The position numbers were made by a program, and so were the translations under genes. The notes under the pieces were generated by a model. It made no database searches. It was not told the origin of the DNA and was given only the letters and a program-made list of their open reading frames with translations. A DNA stretch of 64,000 bases from contig OZ240685.1 of assembly GCA_965199135.1 (NCBI GenBank), positions 3,224,001 to 3,288,000 of the forward strand, given 5' to 3'. This document shows, one piece after another, positions 60,997-64,000 of the stretch; position 1 is the first letter of the stretch, and the number at the start of each line of letters is the position of its first letter. Source of the DNA: EB88 sp965199135 (GTDB taxonomy: Bacteria > Acidobacteriota > Terriglobia > Terriglobales > Acidobacteriaceae).

Positions 60997-63198
60997 TCAG
61001 CGAACACCAGGCGCGAGTCGAAGCGCTTTTGCGACCTCCATGCTCATCTCGTACGTGTTCCCTCTCGGGTTGGCATCGTAATGCTTCATCGAGCGGTTCC
61101 ACGTGTCCCCGAACGCGTACCAATCGATTGACTTTGGCGCAGCACCCGTCAGCAGCGCTTCCTCGAGCGAGGCAAAGTACATCTGCCAGCGCACGGCATA
61201 GTAATCGCGCACCAGCCCTGCCCAGTCCTTGTTGCCATATTCGTGAAGATCCTGGCTGGCCTCGCGGTCTCCCCATGTGGTGAGGATCGAGCGTGCATCG
61301 TAGTTGATCTTTCCGGTGTCGCCGGGGGCGCCAGCCCAGGGCGGCAGGTAGGCGAGCCAGCGCCCGAGTAGAAAATCTTCGTTGGTCGCAAGCAGCGCGT
61401 CTTCCAGTTGTTGGTCGTGCATCCACTCGCCGGTCAGCGCCTTGAAGCGAGCACGATCTTTCGCGTCATAGGCTGCCTTGATCTCCGGGAGCAGCGCGCG
61501 CGCCTGGTTTGTCAGCACCTGCCTTGCAACGTTGGTCAGGTCGTACCGGTAGCTGGCGCTCCCACGCAGCGACGGGGCGACCTCAAGCATCTCGGTCAGC
61601 GCGGGGGCAAGATCCCCGGGATTGTAGCGGAGGGCGTCCGGCGACCAGGTGCCTGTCCGCGTCGCAGTCAGCGAAGGCTGCGCGTTGAACACGGAGTCGG
61701 CAGGCGCATCGCGCTCCCCGTGGCCCTTCACGCCGTCCGCATGGTATCCATAGGCGGTCCGGCTCAGAATCTTCCATGCCCGCTCGGCATGCACATCGTC
61801 TGCCCCGTACCGGCGCCGCGCGTACTGCGCTGTCCAGCTGCCGAGCTCGACCGGCTCCGCGTGCCAGGCCATCTCGGAGTACAGGTCGAAGGCGTACGGG
61901 TTGGTGTCGAGTCCTTCGGTGAACAACGCGGTGCCGGTGACGTGGCTTCCCGGCCTCGCTGCGTTTGCCGGCATCCGTTGCGCGTAGTCATAGAGCGGCG
62001 CACCCATCGTGGTACGCCCCCCGAACTCCCACAAACCGCCGAACAGCCAGCGTGCTCCCTTGAATTCCTGCTCCCGGTTTTCCCGTGGAATGCGTCCCTG
62101 CTCGATATCGGCGATCAGGATGTGGCTGCGATCGACGGCATCGATCAGCTCCGGTTTCGGATTGTCCTGCCACGCCATCATGAACCAGAGCGCGTCGGGG
62201 TGGGCGAGGAGAAGCGCTTTCTGGATGTCTTTCGCTCCCTCTCCCACGGGAACGTTTCCAGCATCGCCCCCTTCCTGGAAGGTCTCCATGTCGTAAATGG
62301 TGCTGGCCCCGAAGAGCTCCTGCTGACGCCGGTAAAAGGCTGCCGCGAGTCGGCCGAATGCCGGGTCGCGGGGGTCCAGCCAGCCCGGCCGTTCAAAGCC
62401 GTTCCACTTGTCAGCCTCGACCACCACATGCGCTCCGTGCACGTGCTTGGCGAAGTCATCCGGGACCACTCCATAGAAGCCCGGCAGCACCGGCGTCATT
62501 CCGAGCGAACGCAGGAGGTCGATGATCTGCCGTGCAGACCGTGCGCGCTTCTCCATCAGCTCCTTCGAAATCGGCTCGTCAAAGCAGCACATGTTATCCA
62601 TCCACTGCCAGTTCTGGTGTGCGGGATAGGTGATCCACTTACGGATCTCGGCGTCAGCGTAGCCCATGTCGAGAAAGGCCTGGTACACCGCGAAGTCATT
62701 GCCGCGCTGGATCAGCACGGCATTGAAGCCAGAGAGAGCAAGCACGTCGATCTCGTGCTCGAAGCGACTGAGATCCCAGTACGGCGTCGTGTAACCGTCG
62801 GTGTTCTCATTGAGCGCATATCTCACGGGGTAGAGCGCCGGACGCACAATTGGTTCCTCGACCGCCGGCAGCTTCAGACCCGGGGCACCGAGTCGGCTGC
62901 CATTTGTCGACACATTCAGATGCGCCACGTACTTCAGGTACCAGTTCACACCGAAGAGCAACGTCGGCACCGTGGCTGCCTCGATGCGTATGTTGCCCGC
63001 TCCGCCCGTGACGCGAAAACCATCCGGCTTGCCAGCATACTTGCCCGGCACCAGCGCCAAGTGGATTTGGGGCGCAAGATGCGGCATCTCCCGCGTAAGC
63101 ACGGCCTCGGCTGCCTGAAGCGAGCCCTGGGCCAAGGCCGGTGACAATGACGAAACGAAGAGGAGGACGGAGGCAAACAGCGTGCGACGACCAGGCAT
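60997..63198 (-). CDS. GH89 alpha-N-acetylglucosaminidase
   Basis: 733 residues from the ATG at 63198 with AAGGA in front; the upstream 66 codons are not family-like. Signal peptide (about 1-23, 'SPALAQ'). The N-terminal domain, then the TIM-barrel catalytic part with 'NWQWMDNMCCFDEPIS', 'LRSLGMTPVLPGFYGVVPDDF', 'TIYDMETFQEGG' and 'LWFMMAWQDNPKPEL' (shortened sense), and a C-terminal helical domain match NAGLU. It removes terminal alpha-GlcNAc from glycans such as heparan-like or mucin-type sugars. The divergent CE15-like gene suggests a carbohydrate locus. Confidence 0.92.
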   Translation of the reverse strand: MPGRRTLFASVLLFVSSLSPALAQGSLQAAEAVLTREMPHLAPQIHLALVPGKYAGKPDGFRVTGGAGNIRIEAATVPTLLFGVNWYLKYVAHLNVSTNGSRLGAPGLKLPAVEEPIVRPALYPVRYALNENTDGYTTPYWDLSRFEHEIDVLALSGFNAVLIQRGNDFAVYQAFLDMGYADAEIRKWITYPAHQNWQWMDNMCCFDEPISKELMEKRARSARQIIDLLRSLGMTPVLPGFYGVVPDDFAKHVHGAHVVVEADKWNGFERPGWLDPRDPAFGRLAAAFYRRQQELFGASTIYDMETFQEGGDAGNVPVGEGAKDIQKALLLAHPDALWFMMAWQDNPKPELIDAVDRSHILIADIEQGRIPRENREQEFKGARWLFGGLWEFGGRTTMGAPLYDYAQRMPANAARPGSHVTGTALFTEGLDTNPYAFDLYSEMAWHAEPVELGSWTAQYARRRYGADDVHAERAWKILSRTAYGYHADGVKGHGERDAPADSVFNAQPSLTATRTGTWSPDALRYNPGDLAPALTEMLEVAPSLRGSASYRYDLTNVARQVLTNQARALLPEIKAAYDAKDRARFKALTGEWMHDQQLEDALLATNEDFLLGRWLAYLPPWAGAPGDTGKINYDARSILTTWGDREASQDLHEYGNKDWAGLVRDYYAVRWQMYFASLEEALLTGAAPKSIDWYAFGDTWNRSMKHYDANPRGNTYEMSMEVAKALRLAPGVR

Positions 63199-63205
63199 GG
63201 TCCTT

Positions 63206-63211
63206 ACTGTA
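63206..63211 (-). promoter_or_regulatory. -10-like hexamer TACAGT directly before the GH89 gene
   Basis: On the minus strand TACAGT is followed by AAGGACC and then the ATG (7-nt gap). AAGGA could also be a ribosome site. Confidence 0.45.
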
Positions 63212-63462
63212 GCTCGCACCGAGCAGAATGGTGAACTCCGGGGGCTTGAGCGACCAACCTGGAAAGCAGTCCGCATGGAGGTCTGCGAGGGACCCAGGAT
63301 CACGACATTGAAGCAGCAGTTCCCTCGCTTGTTCGAAGAGTTCAGGGGCAGGTAGTCTCCGATCGCCCGAATTCTCGATGCCCAGATCGACACCACAGAA
63401 ATCGCGATACAACGGCGCTATTTCGCCGATAGTATGGCTCTCGTTCGCGCCGCCTACTTCGT

Positions 63463-64000
63463 ATGTGGCCGCCCAGGAGACCTCCTTTGCGCCTTCCGCT
63501 TTCTGCTGCATCCATCGGCTTGCTGATGCTGAGCTGTGCGCCGGTCTGCGTGCTCGCGCAAGGCGCTTACCCGCCGCCTGTGAACTGGACTGCGGAGCAG
63601 GACCACGCGGACATGATGCGCCGGCTGGGTATCGAAGCCCTGCGACCTGGCCCAAGCGGCGATGAACATGCGCCCAATCACGCCAACTACGACGAAGCCC
63701 TCGCCAACCCCTATCCGGATCTTCCAGACCCTCTTCGGCTCAACGATGGCCGGCGAGTCACCACGGCCCAGCAGTGGTGGACCGAGCGTCGGCCCGAGAT
63801 CGTGGAGCTGATGTCGCGCGAGGTGTACGGCCGGGTGCCGGTGGATGTTCCGAGGGTGACCTGGGCTGTGGTAGCCAGTGAACGCGAGATGGTAGGCACC
63901 ACAGCCGTCATCGCGAAGCAGCTTGTGGGCCACGTGGATAATTCGTCGTACCCGCTGATCGATGTGAACCTGTCGATGACGCTGGTGACGCCGGCGGAGA
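63463..64000 (+). CDS. Exported esterase, CE15/acetylxylan-esterase-like (3' end outside window)
   Basis: About 179 codons are inside the window, open to the last base. A signal peptide with a basic start 'MWPPRRPPLR' and ending 'CVLAQG' is followed by 'PVNWTAEQDHADMMRRLGI', 'LPDPLRLNDGRRVTT' and 'WWTERRPEIVELMSREVYGRVP', the N-terminal pattern of the CE15 glucuronoyl-esterase / acetylxylan-esterase-like alpha/beta hydrolases common in plant-polymer degraders. The catalytic triad is beyond the window end. It is divergent from GH89 with 264 nt between. Confidence 0.8.
   Translation, partial: MWPPRRPPLRLPLSAASIGLLMLSCAPVCVLAQGAYPPPVNWTAEQDHADMMRRLGIEALRPGPSGDEHAPNHANYDEALANPYPDLPDPLRLNDGRRVTTAQQWWTERRPEIVELMSREVYGRVPVDVPRVTWAVVASEREMVGTTAVIAKQLVGHVDNSSYPLIDVNLSMTLVTPAE

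Overview
This 64 kb window is GC-rich, densely packed bacterial chromosome with no insertion sequence, prophage or CRISPR array that I can see. The gene set suggests a Gram-negative member of the Acidobacteriota, probably Terriglobia/Acidobacteriaceae. The pointers are a CarboxypepD_reg-type TonB receptor, a fused LptF-LptG permease, futalosine-type menaquinone synthesis, a Bacillus-type SdhC, GH89 and CE15-like carbohydrate enzymes, and secreted proteins with Pro-rich 'LPDAP-like' N-termini. This taxonomic call is inference from protein character, not from a marker gene.

Layout. 1-2.6 kb: end of a phytochrome-type histidine kinase, a CheY-like regulator and a REC-PAS-kinase hybrid. 2.7-5 kb: groES-groEL behind a promoter that overlaps what looks like two overlapping CIRCE operators. 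5.1-9.5 kb: an internally duplicated secreted protein, then, on the minus strand, tRNA-Arg(CCT), a cobalamin riboswitch and a BtuB-like TonB receptor. 9.6-13.5 kb: glgX, a SprT-like metallopeptidase and an alpha/beta hydrolase. 13.8-18.1 kb: a PDZ/GAF/PAS membrane kinase with an NtrC-type regulator. 18.2-21.2 kb: MlaE/MlaF-like transporter and OpgC. 21.2-28.5 kb: mqnE, a thioredoxin-like secreted protein, a GNAT acetyltransferase, a BNR-repeat protein, a beta-barrel/Ig/OmpA protein with a natural His7 tail, and a solitary nuoB.

28.8-33.4 kb: nitrogen control block amtB-glnB-glnD. 34-41 kb: fatty acid desaturase, a two-component pair, LptFG fusion and an MsbA-like exporter. 41-45.3 kb: YjbQ, a TPR protein, an EndoIII/MagIII-like glycosylase, RdgB and an M3 peptidase. 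45.6-52.1 kb: sdhCAB, a TMEM175-like channel, two cyclophilins and malate dehydrogenase. 52.3-56.5 kb: tRNA-Gln(CTG), a YbbP/YbbA ABC pair and a divergent TesA-like esterase. 56.5-60 kb: an operon of a glycosyltransferase, two PTPS paralogs, folE and truB. 60-64 kb: a TlpA-like lipoprotein, an 88-aa protein, tRNA-Arg(ACG), GH89 and a divergent, truncated CE15-like esterase.

Two non-coding patterns stand out. One is the double CIRCE array in front of groES. The other is that at least eight first-in-transcript genes have a TANNNT -10-like hexamer only 6-9 nt before the start codon, which suggests leaderless or near-leaderless transcripts. I found no clearly novel defence or biosynthetic system. 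The most original protein-level leads are the duplicated secreted protein, the tandem PTPS operon, the Walker-B-variant MlaF and the barrel/Ig/OmpA/His-tail protein.
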